Shown: positions 1-12,778, counted from the first letter of the stretch. The stretch: 64,000 nt of DNA from Sediminihabitans luteus (GCF_002797595.1 NZ_PGFE01000004.1:269957-333956); one strand, 5' to 3'. Numbers and translations are program-made. The notes: a model not told the origin generated them from the letters alone.

Positions 1-507
1 GTGTCGCGCGTCGGTGGTGCGGCACAGGTCAAGGCCATGAAGCAGGTCTCCGGCACGCTCAAGCTCGAGCTCGCGCAGTTCCGTTCGCTCGAGGCGTTCG
101 CGATGTTCGCGTCCGACCTCGACGCGGCCTCGCGCGGCCAGCTGCAGCGTGGTGCGGTGCTCATGGAACTGCTCAAGCAGGGCCAGTACACGCCGTACGC
201 GGTCGAGGACCAGGTCGTCTCGATCTGGGCCGGCACCAAGGGCAAGCTCGACGACGTCCCGGTCGAGGACGTGCGTCGCTTCGAGTCCGAGCTGCTCGAC
301 CACCTGCGCCGCCACTCCGACGTCCTCGGCACGATCGCCTCGACGGGCAAGCTCGTCAGCGAGACCGAGCAGGCTCTGAGCGACGCGGTCGACGAGTTCC
401 GCAACGGCTTCCTGAAGGCGGACGGCTCGCCGCTCGTCGGCGGGGAGTCCGAGCAGGACGAGGTCGAGGTCGAGCAGGAGCAGATCGTTCGTCAGAAGAA
501 GGCCTGA
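1..507 (+). CDS. atpA: ATP synthase F1 subunit alpha, C-terminal fragment (5' end outside window)
   Basis: The 168 visible residues are the C-terminal helical part of the F1 alpha subunit, part of the non-catalytic nucleotide-binding ring of the membrane-associated ATP synthase. The fragment opens at SRVGGAAQ, a conserved stretch deep inside alpha, so the first base is not a start codon and about two thirds of the gene lies upstream of the window. The tail is acidic ([11 protein letters not shown]) and ends at a TGA two bases before atpG. The order alpha-gamma-beta-epsilon is the usual F1 operon order, and the very tight spacing implies co-transcription with atpG and atpD. Confidence 0.97.
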   Translation: MSRVGGAAQVKAMKQVSGTLKLELAQFRSLEAFAMFASDLDAASRGQLQRGAVLMELLKQGQYTPYAVEDQVVSIWAGTKGKLDDVPVEDVRRFESELLDHLRRHSDVLGTIASTGKLVSETEQALSDAVDEFRNGFLKADGSPLVGGESEQDEVEVEQEQIVRQKKA

Positions 508-509
508 CG

Positions 510-1403
510 ATGGCGGGATCCCAGCGCGTCTACAAGCAGCGGATCAAGTCGACGCAGTCCCTCAAGAAGATGTTCCGCGCGCAGGAGCTCATCGCTGCGT
601 CGCGCATCGGCAAGGCGCGCGCGCGCACGGCGGCAGCATCGCCGTACGCGCGGGCGCTGACCCGGGCCGTCTCCGCGGTCGCGTCGCACACGAACGTCAC
701 GCACCCGCTGACCTCCCCCCAGGAGTCGACGCGGGCCGCGGTCCTCGTGATCGCGTCCGACCGCGGCATGGCCGGCGCCTACTCGGCGTCGATCCTGCGC
801 GAGGCCGAGCGTCTGATCGCGCGGCTCACGGGCGAGGGCAAGCAGGTCTCCCTGTACGCCTCCGGCCGGCGGGCGATCACGTACTTCCGGTTCCGCGGTC
901 GTGAGCTCGCGGGCTCGTGGGCCGAGGGCTCGGACTCCCCGGAGTCGAGCACTGCGGCGGACATCTCGAGCACGCTGCTCGAGGCGTTCCTCGCGCCCGA
1001 CTCCGAGGGTGGCGTCGGCGAGCTGCACGTCGTGCACACGCAGTTCGTGAACATGGTGACCCAGCGTCCGCGCGTGGTCCGCATGCTCCCGCTCGAGGTC
1101 GTCGAGGGCGTCTCGGTGCCGGGGGAGGACGACGTGCTCCCGCTGTACGACTTCGAGCCGTCGCCCGAGGCCGTGCTCGACGCGCTGCTGCCGCGGTACG
1201 TCCGCAGCCGCATCTTCAGCTGCCTGCTCGAGTCCGCGGCGTCGGAGCTCGCTGCCCGCCAGCGGGCGATGCACACCGCGGTCGACAACGCCGAGGACCT
1301 GATCCGGACGTACACGCGTCTGGCCAACCAGGCCCGCCAGGCGGACATCACGCAGGAGATCTCCGAGATCGTCTCGGGCGCCGACGCGCTCGCGTCGGCG
1401 TGA
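510..1403 (+). CDS. atpG: ATP synthase F1 subunit gamma
   Basis: 297 residues, a normal length for gamma, the central rotor shaft that turns inside the alpha3beta3 ring. The N-terminal helix ([20 protein letters not shown], residues 5-24) and the C-terminal helix (ending [18 protein letters not shown]) are the two halves of the coiled-coil shaft; the middle carries the conserved SDRGMAGAY segment. The ATG follows the atpA stop by two bases, so translation is probably coupled. An 80-base gap with a 6-bp hairpin (1445-1462) separates it from atpD. Confidence 0.97.
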   Translation: MAGSQRVYKQRIKSTQSLKKMFRAQELIAASRIGKARARTAAASPYARALTRAVSAVASHTNVTHPLTSPQESTRAAVLVIASDRGMAGAYSASILREAERLIARLTGEGKQVSLYASGRRAITYFRFRGRELAGSWAEGSDSPESSTAADISSTLLEAFLAPDSEGGVGELHVVHTQFVNMVTQRPRVVRMLPLEVVEGVSVPGEDDVLPLYDFEPSPEAVLDALLPRYVRSRIFSCLLESAASELAARQRAMHTAVDNAEDLIRTYTRLANQARQADITQEISEIVSGADALASA

Positions 1404-1440
1404 GGCCCGTGCGCGACATGACCATCCAGACCAGCACTGA

Positions 1441-2964
<1,524 letters not shown>

Positions 2965-2976
2965 GACCCGCGTGCT

Positions 2977-3004
2977 GCTGCGCCCCGCCCCGGCGGGGCG
3001 CAGC
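2977..3004 (+). other. Strong intercistronic hairpin between atpD and atpC
   Basis: A perfect 13-bp GC-rich stem (2977-2989 with 2992-3004) sits 12 bases after the atpD stop and 52 bases before atpC. There is no T-run, so it is more likely an mRNA processing or stability element, or a partial attenuator that lowers epsilon relative to beta, than a full terminator. The atpC ribosome binding site (AAGGAG, 3044-3049) lies outside the stem. Confidence 0.6.
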
Positions 3005-3055
3005 ACCCGGGGTCCCGGTGACCCGTACGGCCGACCCGCTTCCAAGGAGTTCCCA

Positions 3056-3334
3056 GTGGCACATCTGAACGTGGACGTCGTCGCGACGGACCGCAAGGTC
3101 TGGTCGGGCGAGGCTCGCATGGTGAGCGCCCCCGCCGCCGACGGCGAGATCGGCATCCTCGCAGGGCACTCGCCGCTCCTGGCGGTGCTGCGTCAGGGTG
3201 CGCTGCGCATCACCCCGACCGACGGCGAGGCGCTCAGCGCGACCGTCTCCGGTGGGTTCATCTCGGTCGACGACAACCAGGTGACCATCGTCGCGGACGA
3301 CGTCGAGGTCGCCACGGCGACCGCCGGACGCTGA
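3056..3334 (+). CDS. atpC: ATP synthase F1 subunit epsilon, short form
   Basis: 92 residues starting at a GTG with a good ribosome binding site (AAGGAG, 3044-3049). The beta-sandwich N-terminal domain is complete (DVVATDRKVWSGEARMV through GEIGILAGHSPLLAVL to FISVDDNQVTIVADD), but the protein stops where the C-terminal pair of helices would begin. Full-length epsilon is about 130 residues; that C-terminal domain is the part that can extend into the F1 head and inhibit ATP hydrolysis. Short epsilons are known in some actinobacteria, so this is probably natural and not a frameshift: the stop is clean and a new gene starts 13 bases later. Confidence 0.93.
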   Translation: MAHLNVDVVATDRKVWSGEARMVSAPAADGEIGILAGHSPLLAVLRQGALRITPTDGEALSATVSGGFISVDDNQVTIVADDVEVATATAGR

Positions 3335-3347
3335 GCGAGGCCCTCGC

Positions 3348-3764
3348 GTGACGCCCGTCGCCTGGACCGCGGTCGTGCTGGTCGCGGTCGTGCTGGTGGC
3401 CGTGGTGCTGGGTGCCGTGCGCCTGCGCGGGCTCAACCGGCGGCTCGGCTCGTTCGAGTGCGGCCTGCGTGCGGGCGGTTCGCGCACGGGCTGGGTCGCG
3501 GGCGTCGCGGTGTACGGCGCGGGGCGCATCGACTGGTGGCGCTACTGGTCCGTGTCGGTGCGTCCGGCCCGGGTCTGGCGTCGCGAGGAGGTCCTCGTCA
3601 AGGGCCGCGTCCCGCTCGACTCGGTCGGGCAGCAGGACCAGTACCTCGTGCAGTGCACCTGTGCGGGGGAGGAGCTCGAGCTCGTCATGTCGACCGAGGC
3701 GTACGCCGGGCTCACCGCCTGGCTCGAGGCCGCACCGCCGAGCGTGCGCGGCCTCGTGGTCTGA
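3348..3764 (+). CDS. DUF2550 family single-pass membrane protein
   Basis: 138 residues. A hydrophobic N-terminal helix (residues 4-24, AWTAVVLVAVVLVAVVLGAV) anchors the protein in the membrane, followed by a soluble beta-rich domain with the FECGLRAG and WWRYWSVSVRP segments typical of the actinobacterial DUF2550 family. The function of the family is unknown. The gene begins 13 bases after atpC and a DUF2550 gene commonly sits directly behind the ATP synthase operon in actinobacteria, so it is probably read through from it. GTG start at 3348. Confidence 0.85.
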   Translation: MTPVAWTAVVLVAVVLVAVVLGAVRLRGLNRRLGSFECGLRAGGSRTGWVAGVAVYGAGRIDWWRYWSVSVRPARVWRREEVLVKGRVPLDSVGQQDQYLVQCTCAGEELELVMSTEAYAGLTAWLEAAPPSVRGLVV

Positions 3765-3794
3765 CCCGCCCGTCGTCCGACCCGCCCGTCGTCC
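3763..3794 (+). repeat. 16-base direct tandem repeat, two copies
   Basis: GACCCGCCCGTCGTCC occurs twice head to tail (3763-3778 and 3779-3794), starting in the stop codon of the DUF2550 gene and filling part of the ~100-base gap to nucS. No promoter is obvious in the gap. Probably replication-slippage duplication of a GC-rich spacer. Confidence 0.8.
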
Positions 3795-3866
3795 GGCCGG
3801 GCCGTCCGCCGTGCCAGCCACGCGTCGTCCGAAGGTCGGCGCGAACCATCGTCGAGGGGACGTCCC

Positions 3867-4562
3867 GTGAGGCTCGTCGTGGCGGAGTGCTCCGCCCACT
3901 ACACCGGCCGGCTCTCGGCCCACCTGCCGCTCGCGCGGCGGCTGATCGTCGTCAAGGCCGACGGCAGCGTGCTGCTGCACTCGGACGGCGGCTCGTACAA
4001 GCCGCTCAACTGGATGAGCCCGCCGTGCGCCATGGCGACGACGGCGCCCGACGACGTCGCGCGCGAGCGTGGCGTGACGGCGGTGTGGACCGTGCAGCAC
4101 GCCAAGAGCGACGACCGTCTCGAGATCGAGCTGCACGAGGTCTTCCACGACAGCGCGCACGAGCTCGGGGTCGACCCGGGCCTGATCAAGGACGGCGTCG
4201 AGGCGCACCTGCAGGAGATGCTCGCGGCGCAGATCACGCTGCTCGGCGACGGGCACACCCTCGTGCGGCGCGAGTACATGACCGCGATCGGCCCGGTCGA
4301 CATCCTCGCCAAGGACCCGACCGGGGCGTCGGTCGCGATCGAGATCAAGCGGCGCGGCGACATCGACGGCGTCGAGCAGCTCACGCGGTACCTCGACCTC
4401 ATGAACCGTGACCCCTTGCTGGCGCCCGTGCGCGGGATCTTCGCGGCGCAGGAGATCAAGCCGCAGGCGCGCGTGCTGGCCACGGACCGCGGCATCGAGT
4501 GCCTCATCCTCGACTACGACGCCATGAAGGGCGTCGACGACGTCGACTCGCGTCTCTTCTGA
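3867..4562 (+). CDS. nucS: Mismatch-specific endonuclease NucS (EndoMS)
   Basis: 231 residues, the usual NucS length. In actinobacteria lacking MutS/MutL this enzyme cuts both strands at mismatches in non-canonical mismatch repair. The N-terminal beta domain is followed by a RecB-like nuclease domain with D145 (GPVDILAKD) and E159-x-K161 ([10 protein letters not shown]), the PD-(D/E)XK catalytic set. The extreme C-terminus, DSRLF, resembles the beta-clamp-binding tail of NucS proteins. The GTG start has a strong GAGGGGA ribosome binding site (3854-3860). Its place behind the ATP synthase operon matches other actinobacteria. Confidence 0.95.
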   Translation: MRLVVAECSAHYTGRLSAHLPLARRLIVVKADGSVLLHSDGGSYKPLNWMSPPCAMATTAPDDVARERGVTAVWTVQHAKSDDRLEIELHEVFHDSAHELGVDPGLIKDGVEAHLQEMLAAQITLLGDGHTLVRREYMTAIGPVDILAKDPTGASVAIEIKRRGDIDGVEQLTRYLDLMNRDPLLAPVRGIFAAQEIKPQARVLATDRGIECLILDYDAMKGVDDVDSRLF

Positions 4563-4577
4563 GGTTCGTCCCGGCTT

Positions 4578-4609
4578 TTGTGCAGGGCCCGGAGGAAGTG
4601 CGCCACAAT
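4578..4609 (+). promoter_or_regulatory. Predicted promoter of nagA, leaderless type
   Basis: A -10-like CACAAT (4604-4609) ends 6 bases before the nagA ATG; TTGTGC (4578-4583) could be the -35 with a long 20-base spacer. Transcription would start at or next to the A of the ATG, giving a leaderless mRNA. There is no well-spaced ribosome binding site: GGAGGA at 4591 is 20 bases away and GGAGG at 4610-4614 abuts the ATG. Confidence 0.6.
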
Positions 4610-4615
4610 GGAGGC

Positions 4616-5899
4616 ATGACCTCCACGCCCGCCCCGGTTCCCTCGTCCGCGACGTCGCCCACGGGTGCGACGTCCCCGTTCGCGCTCCGCGGTCGCGTCG
4701 TGACGCCCGACTCCGTGATCGACGACGGCGTCGTGGTCGTGGACGGCAGCGAGATCACGTGGGTGGGCCCGGCCGCGGACGCCGACCGGTCGGGTCACGC
4801 GGACGTCGTGGCCGCCGCGGTCGTGCCGGACGAGGGGACGGTCCTGCTGCCCGGGCTCGTGGACGTGCACTGCCACGGCGGTGGCGGCGCGAGCTTTCCG
4901 GACGCCACGACCTCCGACGAGGCGCGCGTCGCGGCGCGCGAGCACCTGCGCCACGGCACGACGTCGCTCGTCGGCTCGCTCGTGACGGCCGATCCCGCGA
5001 CGCTGCTCGCGCGGGCCGCGGTGCTCGGCGAGCTCGTCGACGCGGGCGACCTCGCCGGGATCCACCTCGAGGGTCCGTTCCTGTCGGAGGTCCGTTGCGG
5101 TGCGCAGAACCCTGCCGACATGCTCGCGGGCGACCCGGAGCTCGTGCGGGCGATCGACCGTGCCGCGGGTGGTCACCTGAGCACCATGACGATCGCGCCC
5201 GAGGTGCCGGGGATCGTGGGGGACGACTCCGTGATCGACGCGCTCGCCGGCGTCGGCGCGGTCCCGTCGGTCGGGCACACGGACGCCTCGACCGAGCAGA
5301 CCGAGGCCGCGATCGTCCAGGTGCTCGCGGCGCTCGTCGCCTCGGGCGCGGCCGCGCGCGGCGTGCGTCCCACGGCGACGCACCTGTTCAACGGCATGCG
5401 GCCGCTGCACCACCGCGAGCCCGGACCGATCGCCGCGTGCCTCGCGGCCGCCGCGCGCGGCGAGCTCGCGGTCGAGCTCGTCTCGGACGGCACGCACCTC
5501 GCGCACGGCACCGCACGCAGCGTGTTCGACATGGTCGGCGCCGAGAACGTCGTGCTCGTGACCGACGCGATGGCCGCTGCCGGGATGGCCGACGGCTCGT
5601 ACGAGCTGGGCCCGATGTCGGTCACGGTCGCGGACGGCGTCGCCCGCCTGACCGAGGGCGGCGCGATCGCCGGGGGCACCTACCACCTGCTCGACGTGGT
5701 GCGCGAGACCGTGCAGGCCGGCGTGGCTCTCGTCGACGCTGTACGCTCCGCCTCGCTCACGCCCGCCGGGGTGCTCGGGCGCACCGACGTGGGGGCGCTC
5801 GAGGCCGGGCGCCGCGCCGACGTCGTGGTCGTGGACGCCGATCTGCGCCCGTTGTCGGTGGTGCGCGCAGGCGTCGAGGTGCTCGCGACCGAGGCATGA
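4616..5899 (+). CDS. nagA: N-acetylglucosamine-6-phosphate deacetylase
   Basis: 427 residues, a TIM-barrel amidohydrolase that removes acetate from N-acetylglucosamine-6-phosphate during amino-sugar and cell-wall recycling in the cytoplasm. Visible motifs: DVHCHGGGG (D83-H87, metal-site histidines), IHLEGPFL with the metal glutamate, GHTDAS, THLFNGM and the catalytic aspartate in VTDAMAAAGM. The ATG at 4616 is chosen because it follows a -10 hexamer at leaderless spacing. No DasR-like dre site was recognised upstream. The next gene downstream is a GH1 beta-glucosidase with its own regulated promoter. Confidence 0.95.
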   Translation: MTSTPAPVPSSATSPTGATSPFALRGRVVTPDSVIDDGVVVVDGSEITWVGPAADADRSGHADVVAAAVVPDEGTVLLPGLVDVHCHGGGGASFPDATTSDEARVAAREHLRHGTTSLVGSLVTADPATLLARAAVLGELVDAGDLAGIHLEGPFLSEVRCGAQNPADMLAGDPELVRAIDRAAGGHLSTMTIAPEVPGIVGDDSVIDALAGVGAVPSVGHTDASTEQTEAAIVQVLAALVASGAAARGVRPTATHLFNGMRPLHHREPGPIAACLAAAARGELAVELVSDGTHLAHGTARSVFDMVGAENVVLVTDAMAAAGMADGSYELGPMSVTVADGVARLTEGGAIAGGTYHLLDVVRETVQAGVALVDAVRSASLTPAGVLGRTDVGALEAGRRADVVVVDADLRPLSVVRAGVEVLATEA

Positions 5900-5916
5900 C
5901 CGTGCCGGATCGCTCC

Positions 5917-5991
5917 TGACGACGGTCTTCGGGACGACCGCCTTCGTGACGACGGCCTTCGGGATGATGGCCTTCGTGACGACGGTCTTCC
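5917..5991 (+). repeat. Five tandem 15-base repeats downstream of nagA
   Basis: Five head-to-tail units of the form TGACGACGGYCTTCG occupy 5917-5931, 5932-5946, 5947-5961, 5962-5976 and 5977-5991; odd and even units differ slightly, so the array also reads as 30-base repeats. It begins 17 bases after the nagA stop. Its length is a multiple of three, so it reads as a periodic peptide in several frames, but no start with a ribosome binding site supports translation. Likely a slippage-generated minisatellite in the nagA/GH1 spacer. Confidence 0.85.
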
Positions 5992-6087
5992 CGAGGACGC
6001 GTTTCCTGGGGACCGGCCGACGGACGCGGGCGTCGCGGCGGCAGGTCGCGCGGCGCCCGGTCTCCGGTAGGCTGTCGAATCGATACG

Positions 6088-6101
6088 TGAGAGCGCTTCC
6101 A
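6088..6101 (+). promoter_or_regulatory. LacI-family (CelR-like) operator before the GH1 gene
   Basis: TGAGAGCGCTTCCA matches 12 of 14 bases of TGGGAGCGCTCCCA, the palindrome bound by CelR-type LacI regulators in cellulolytic actinobacteria. It lies 29 bases before the GTG start and downstream of a -10-like TAGGCT (6068-6073), where a bound repressor would block transcription. Cellobiose-type inducers release CelR in known species; that this holds here is inference, and no LacI gene is in the window. Confidence 0.75.
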
Positions 6102-6129
6102 CTGCTTTCCCCTCGACACAAGGAGCACC

Positions 6130-7668
6130 GTGAGCAACGACGCCGCCCCGCCCGCCCTGACGCCCGCCGAGAGCACGCACCCTGGGAGCGCGCCCGCGGA
6201 GGTCGGGTCGGCGACACAGCCCGCCGGCGCCGCGCTGCGCCGCTTCCCCGACGGCTTCGTCTGGGGGTCGGCGACCGCCGCGTACCAGATCGAGGGTGCC
6301 GCGGCCGAGGGCGGCCGCACGCCCTCGATCTGGGACACGTACTCCCACACACCCGGTCGCACGCTCAACGGCGACACGGGCGACGTCGCGGACGACCACT
6401 ACCACCGGTGGCCCGAGGACGTGCAGCACGTCACGGACCTCGGTCTCGACGCGTACCGCTTCTCGATCTCCTGGTCGCGCGTCCAGCCCGGGGGCAGCGG
6501 GCCGTTCAACGATGAGGGCATCGCGTTCTACTCGACGCTCGTCGACGCGCTCGTCGAGGCGGGCGTCAGGCCCGTGGTGACGCTCTACCACTGGGACCTG
6601 CCGCAGGAGCTCGAGGACGAGGGCGGGTGGGCCGTGCGCTCGACCGCCTACGCGTTCGCGGAGTACGCGCGCCGCATGGCGCGCGAGCTGGGCGATCGCG
6701 TCGACGTGTGGACGACCCTCAACGAGCCCTGGTGCTCGGCCTACCTGGGCTACGCGTCCGGCGTGCACGCGCCGGGCCGCACCGAGCCGGCCGCGGCCCT
6801 CGCGGCGGTGCACCACCTCAACCTCGCGCACGGTCTCGCATGCCTCGCGATCCGCGACGAGCTCGGCGCGGACGCGAAGACCTCCGTGACGCTCAACCTG
6901 CACGTCGCGCGGCCGGCCGACCCGTCGTCCGCCGCCGACCTCGACGCGGTGCGCAAGGTCGACGCGCTTGCGAACCGTGCGTTCCTCGGCCCGCTCCTGG
7001 AGGGCGCGTACCCGGACGACCTGCTCGCCGACACCGCGCACGTGAGCGACTGGTCGTTCGTGCAGGAGGGCGACCTCGCGATCACGCGCCAGCCGATCGA
7101 CGTGCTCGGGGTCAACTACTACTCGACCGCCACGGTGCGGCACTTCGACGGCGACGGCGAGCGGCAGCAGAACGACGGCCACGGCGCGTCGGCGGCGACG
7201 CCGTGGGTCGGGGTGACCGACGTCGAGTTCGTCGAGCAGCCGGGGCCGTCGACGGCGATGGGCTGGAACATCGACCCCACGGGGATGACCGAGCTCCTGT
7301 GCTCGATCGCGGAGTCGTACCCCGAGCAGCCGCTCATGGTGACCGAGAACGGCGCGGCGTTCGACGACGTGGTCTCGCCGGACGGTCGCGTGCACGACGA
7401 CCGCCGCGTCGCCTACCTGCACGACCACGTGGACGCGGTCGGGATCGCGATCGACCGCGGTGCCGACGTCCGCGGGTACTTCGCGTGGTCGCTCCTGGAC
7501 AACTTCGAGTGGGGCTACGGCTACGACCGGCGCTTCGGCATCATCCGGGTCGACTACGCGACCCAGGAGCGCACCTGGAAGGACTCGGCGCACTGGTACC
7601 GGGAGCTCGCCACGACGGGGACGCTGCCCGCCCCGACGCGACACGCCCGTGAGGGCGACACGCCGTGA
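6130..7668 (+). CDS. Beta-glucosidase, glycoside hydrolase family 1
   Basis: 512 residues. After an unusual ~38-residue Pro/Ala/Thr-rich N-terminal tail, the GH1 TIM barrel begins at [19 protein letters not shown]. The acid/base is E199 (TLNEPW) and the nucleophile E406 (VTENGAAF); YHWDLPQ and [17 protein letters not shown] are family hallmarks. There is no signal peptide, so it acts inside the cell on imported cellobiose or cello-oligosaccharides, releasing glucose. The GTG start has a clear AAGGAG site (6120-6125). A CelR-like operator upstream suggests induction by cellulose breakdown products, and a perfect terminator follows. Confidence 0.95.
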   Translation: MSNDAAPPALTPAESTHPGSAPAEVGSATQPAGAALRRFPDGFVWGSATAAYQIEGAAAEGGRTPSIWDTYSHTPGRTLNGDTGDVADDHYHRWPEDVQHVTDLGLDAYRFSISWSRVQPGGSGPFNDEGIAFYSTLVDALVEAGVRPVVTLYHWDLPQELEDEGGWAVRSTAYAFAEYARRMARELGDRVDVWTTLNEPWCSAYLGYASGVHAPGRTEPAAALAAVHHLNLAHGLACLAIRDELGADAKTSVTLNLHVARPADPSSAADLDAVRKVDALANRAFLGPLLEGAYPDDLLADTAHVSDWSFVQEGDLAITRQPIDVLGVNYYSTATVRHFDGDGERQQNDGHGASAATPWVGVTDVEFVEQPGPSTAMGWNIDPTGMTELLCSIAESYPEQPLMVTENGAAFDDVVSPDGRVHDDRRVAYLHDHVDAVGIAIDRGADVRGYFAWSLLDNFEWGYGYDRRFGIIRVDYATQERTWKDSAHWYRELATTGTLPAPTRHAREGDTP

Positions 7669-7700
7669 GTTCCGCGTGACGTGACCGACAGGATCGGCTC

Positions 7701-7736
7701 CGACGGGGCCCCGGGCGAAGGCCCGGGGCCCCGTCG
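7701..7736 (+). terminator. Perfect 16-bp hairpin terminator after the GH1 gene
   Basis: Arms 7701-7716 and 7721-7736 are perfectly complementary over 16 bp around a GAAG tetraloop, 32 bases after the beta-glucosidase stop. There is no T-tract, as is common in very GC-rich actinobacteria. It separates the GH1 gene from the nrd operon. Confidence 0.85.
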
Positions 7737-7975
7737 CGCGTCCGGGCGAGGGCGCGGACGTCGCGTGCGTGGCACCGTCCGCAGGCTGTGGACGGCCCTT
7801 CTCCCCACCCTGTGGACGGGGTGCCGGGAAGCGCTCGAATCCGCGCGCGACACGCGTACGGACCGGTGGACGCAGCGGTGCGCGAAGGGCGTGTCAGAGG
7901 GTCGGAGGATGATGGTGAGCACGGTCCGGAGGGCTCCTCGCGCGGGTTCGCCGGACGCGGGCGGGTGAAGTCGCG
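7737..7975. other. Spacer without a recognisable gene
   Basis: Between the GH1 terminator and the nrd promoter I see no credible gene. Two TGTGGAC words (in GCTGTGGACGG and CCTGTGGACGG, around 7785-7820) resemble partial DnaA boxes but lack the full consensus. Short open frames here have no ribosome binding site. Confidence 0.5.
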
Positions 7976-8023
7976 ACACGACATGTAGTGCTGTGGCGGA
8001 CCGTCGAGCACTAGGTATAGTGG
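7976..8023 (+). promoter_or_regulatory. Twin NrdR boxes overlapping the nrdHIEF promoter
   Basis: Two palindromic boxes, ACACGACATGTAGTGC (7976-7991) and GCACTAGGTATAGTGG (8008-8023), resemble the NrdR consensus ACACWATATATWGTGT. They start 32 bases apart, about three helical turns, as is typical for cooperative NrdR binding. The second box contains an extended -10 (TAGGTATAGT, hexamer 8016-8021), so a bound repressor would occlude RNA polymerase. NrdR represses ribonucleotide reductase genes when (d)ATP is high. The resulting leader to nrdH is about 130 bases and can form small hairpins. Confidence 0.88.
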
Positions 8024-8154
8024 TTTTCACGCCGGGGGAGAGATCGTCTCCGGTGAATCACACGATCGTAGTTCCATCCGTGTCCTTCGAGGTCAGAGGC
8101 CTGAGCCTCCCTCTCCCAGGACCGGTTCGACCCCCACGAGACGAGGAGACTCAC

Positions 8155-8397
8155 ATGAGCGTCACGGTCTACAGCAAGCCGGCCTGCGTCCAGTGCGACG
8201 CGACGTACCGAGCCCTCGACAAGAAGGGCGTCGAGTACTCGGTCGTCGACATCAGCCAGGACGCGGAGGCGCTCGAGCTCGTCCGCGGCCTCGGCTACAT
8301 GCAGGCTCCCGTCGTCATCGCCGGCGACACGCACTGGTCGGGGTTCCGTCCGGACCAGATCAGCGCCCTCGCGGCGAAGGCCGACGTCGTCGCCTGA
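8155..8397 (+). CDS. nrdH: NrdH-redoxin, electron donor of class Ib ribonucleotide reductase
   Basis: 80 residues with the glutaredoxin-like fold and redox-active CVQC at residues 11-14; WSGFRPDQI near the C-terminus is the NrdH signature for thioredoxin reductase recognition. It reduces the C-terminal cysteine pair of NrdE after each turnover, itself being reduced by thioredoxin reductase. First gene of the NrdR-controlled operon; ATG with GAGGAG (8143-8148). Confidence 0.97.
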   Translation: MSVTVYSKPACVQCDATYRALDKKGVEYSVVDISQDAEALELVRGLGYMQAPVVIAGDTHWSGFRPDQISALAAKADVVA

Positions 8398-8432
8398 CGG
8401 GACACCCGTCGTCCGCCCCTTCCGGGGGCATC

Positions 8433-8460
8433 GCGTCGGCCGCCCGCCCGCGGCCGACGC
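8433..8460 (+). other. Intercistronic hairpin between nrdH and nrdI
   Basis: A perfect 10-bp stem (8433-8442 with 8451-8460) around an 8-base C-rich loop lies in the 119-base gap between nrdH and nrdI. No T-run follows. It may set the relative amounts of the redoxin and the large reductase subunits. Confidence 0.55.
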
Positions 8461-8516
8461 AGCAGTCCAGCAGAACCCGAGCAGCCAGCGCCGCGGCGCA
8501 GTGAGCGAGGTGCGAC

Positions 8517-8944
8517 GTGGGAGACCTCGTCTACTTCTCGAGCGTCTCGGACAACACGCACCGGTTCGTCCAGCGACTCCACCTCGGTGACCTGGGCATC
8601 GGGGTGCACCGGATCCCGCTGCGCCCCGCGGACGGGTTCCTCACCGTCGAGGAGCCCTACGTGCTGGTGGTCCCGACCTACGGGGGCGGGAACGAGGGCG
8701 GGGCCGTGCCCCGCCAGGTCGTGAAGTTCTTGAACGATCCACACAACCGGTCGTTGATCCGTGGCGTCATCGCCGCGGGCAACACCAACTTCGGCGAGGC
8801 GTACTGCATCGCGGGGGACATCATCTCCGCCAAGTGCGCCGTGCCCTACCTCTACGCATTCGAACTACTGGGAACAGCCGAGGACGTCACGCGCGTCCGC
8901 GACGGATTGGGACGATTTTGGCAACGACAGTCACGGATCCCGGC

Positions 8945-8948
<4 letters not shown>
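8517..8948 (+). CDS. nrdI: NrdI flavodoxin-like protein
   Basis: 143 residues, standard NrdI length. The FMN-binding flavodoxin fold is shown by [12 protein letters not shown] at the N-terminus and [18 protein letters not shown] in the middle. It supplies the oxidant that assembles the dimanganese-tyrosyl radical cofactor of NrdF. The GTG at 8517 follows GAGG at 8506-8509. Its stop overlaps the nrdE start (ATGA), indicating translational coupling. Confidence 0.96.
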
Positions 8949-12170
<3,222 letters not shown>

Positions 12171-12186
12171 GTCCTACGCGTGCGCA

Positions 12187-12212
12187 CGGCCCCGAGGTGG
12201 ACCTCGGGGCCG
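12187..12212. terminator. Bidirectional terminator between nrdF and the phosphoribosyltransferase gene
   Basis: Twelve perfectly complementary bases on each side (12187-12198 and 12201-12212), effectively an 11-bp stem with a TGGA loop, lie 17 bases after nrdF and 17 bases past the end of the convergent gene, followed by TTCG on the + strand. Confidence 0.8.
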
Positions 12213-12228
12213 TTCGCATGCCCGGAGC

Positions 12229-12723
12229 TCAGTCAGCCGGGCGCTCGCGCGCCCCGGCCACGGGAGGCTCGGCGGACCACGGGAACGTGATCCACAGGTC
12301 CGTGTCCTTCCACGAGTAGTCCGGGCGGACGACGGAGCGGGGCTTGGCGTAGAGCACCGCGGATCGCGCCTCGGCGGCCTGGCCCTCGAGCATCTCCATG
12401 ACGAGGGCGAGCGTGCGGCCCGAGTCGGCGACGTCGTCGACCACCAGCACCTTCAGCCCCGGCAGCTCGGAGGTGTCCATGAGCGGCGGGAGCACGCGCG
12501 GGTCGGGCAGCGTCATGCCGATGTCGGTGTAGAACTCGACGTTGAGGGTGCCCACGCCCTTGGTCCCCAGCGCGTACGCGACCGCGCCGCCGGGCAGCAG
12601 CCCGCCGCGCGCGACCGCGATCACGACGTCGGGGTCGAACCCGCTCGCGACCACCTGCTCGGCGAGCTCGCGCACCGCCACGCCGAACGTCTCCCAGGTC
12701 AGGACCTCGCGCTCCTCGCTCAT
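12229..12723 (-). CDS. Type I phosphoribosyltransferase (xanthine/hypoxanthine-type)
   Basis: 164 residues. The PRPP-binding loop VLVVDDVADSGRT (92-104) and the earlier VIAVARGGLLPGG segment define a type I phosphoribosyltransferase, probably a purine salvage enzyme acting on xanthine, guanine or hypoxanthine. The substrate cannot be read from the sequence. The ATG is preceded at leaderless spacing (6 bases) by the minus-strand hexamer TAGGGT. Convergent with nrdF, which fits a nucleotide-metabolism neighbourhood. Confidence 0.85.
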   Translation of the reverse strand: MSEEREVLTWETFGVAVRELAEQVVASGFDPDVVIAVARGGLLPGGAVAYALGTKGVGTLNVEFYTDIGMTLPDPRVLPPLMDTSELPGLKVLVVDDVADSGRTLALVMEMLEGQAAEARSAVLYAKPRSVVRPDYSWKDTDLWITFPWSAEPPVAGARERPAD

Positions 12724-12729
12724 GCGTCG

Positions 12730-12735
12730 ACCCTA
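12730..12735 (-). promoter_or_regulatory. -10 hexamer of the phosphoribosyltransferase gene (leaderless)
   Basis: On the minus strand TAGGGT ends 6 bases before the ATG at 12723. No ribosome binding site is present between, consistent with a leaderless mRNA. Confidence 0.55.
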
Positions 12736-12778
12736 CGTGCGTCCGCCGGGAGCGTCCTGGGAACGGCCGCAGACGACG

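Noticed and set aside
7780..7825. DnaA boxes or an origin of replication
   Set aside because: Two TGTGGAC words occur, but not the full TTGTCCACA-type box, nor a cluster, nor dnaA/dnaN neighbours.
8120..8140. tRNA T-loop-like GGTTCGACCCCC in the nrdH leader
   Set aside because: No matching acceptor, D or anticodon arms can be folded around it.
8024..8154. Riboswitch (for example B12) in the nrdH leader
   Set aside because: Small hairpins are possible, but I could not find a B12-box or another conserved core, and class Ib enzymes do not need B12.
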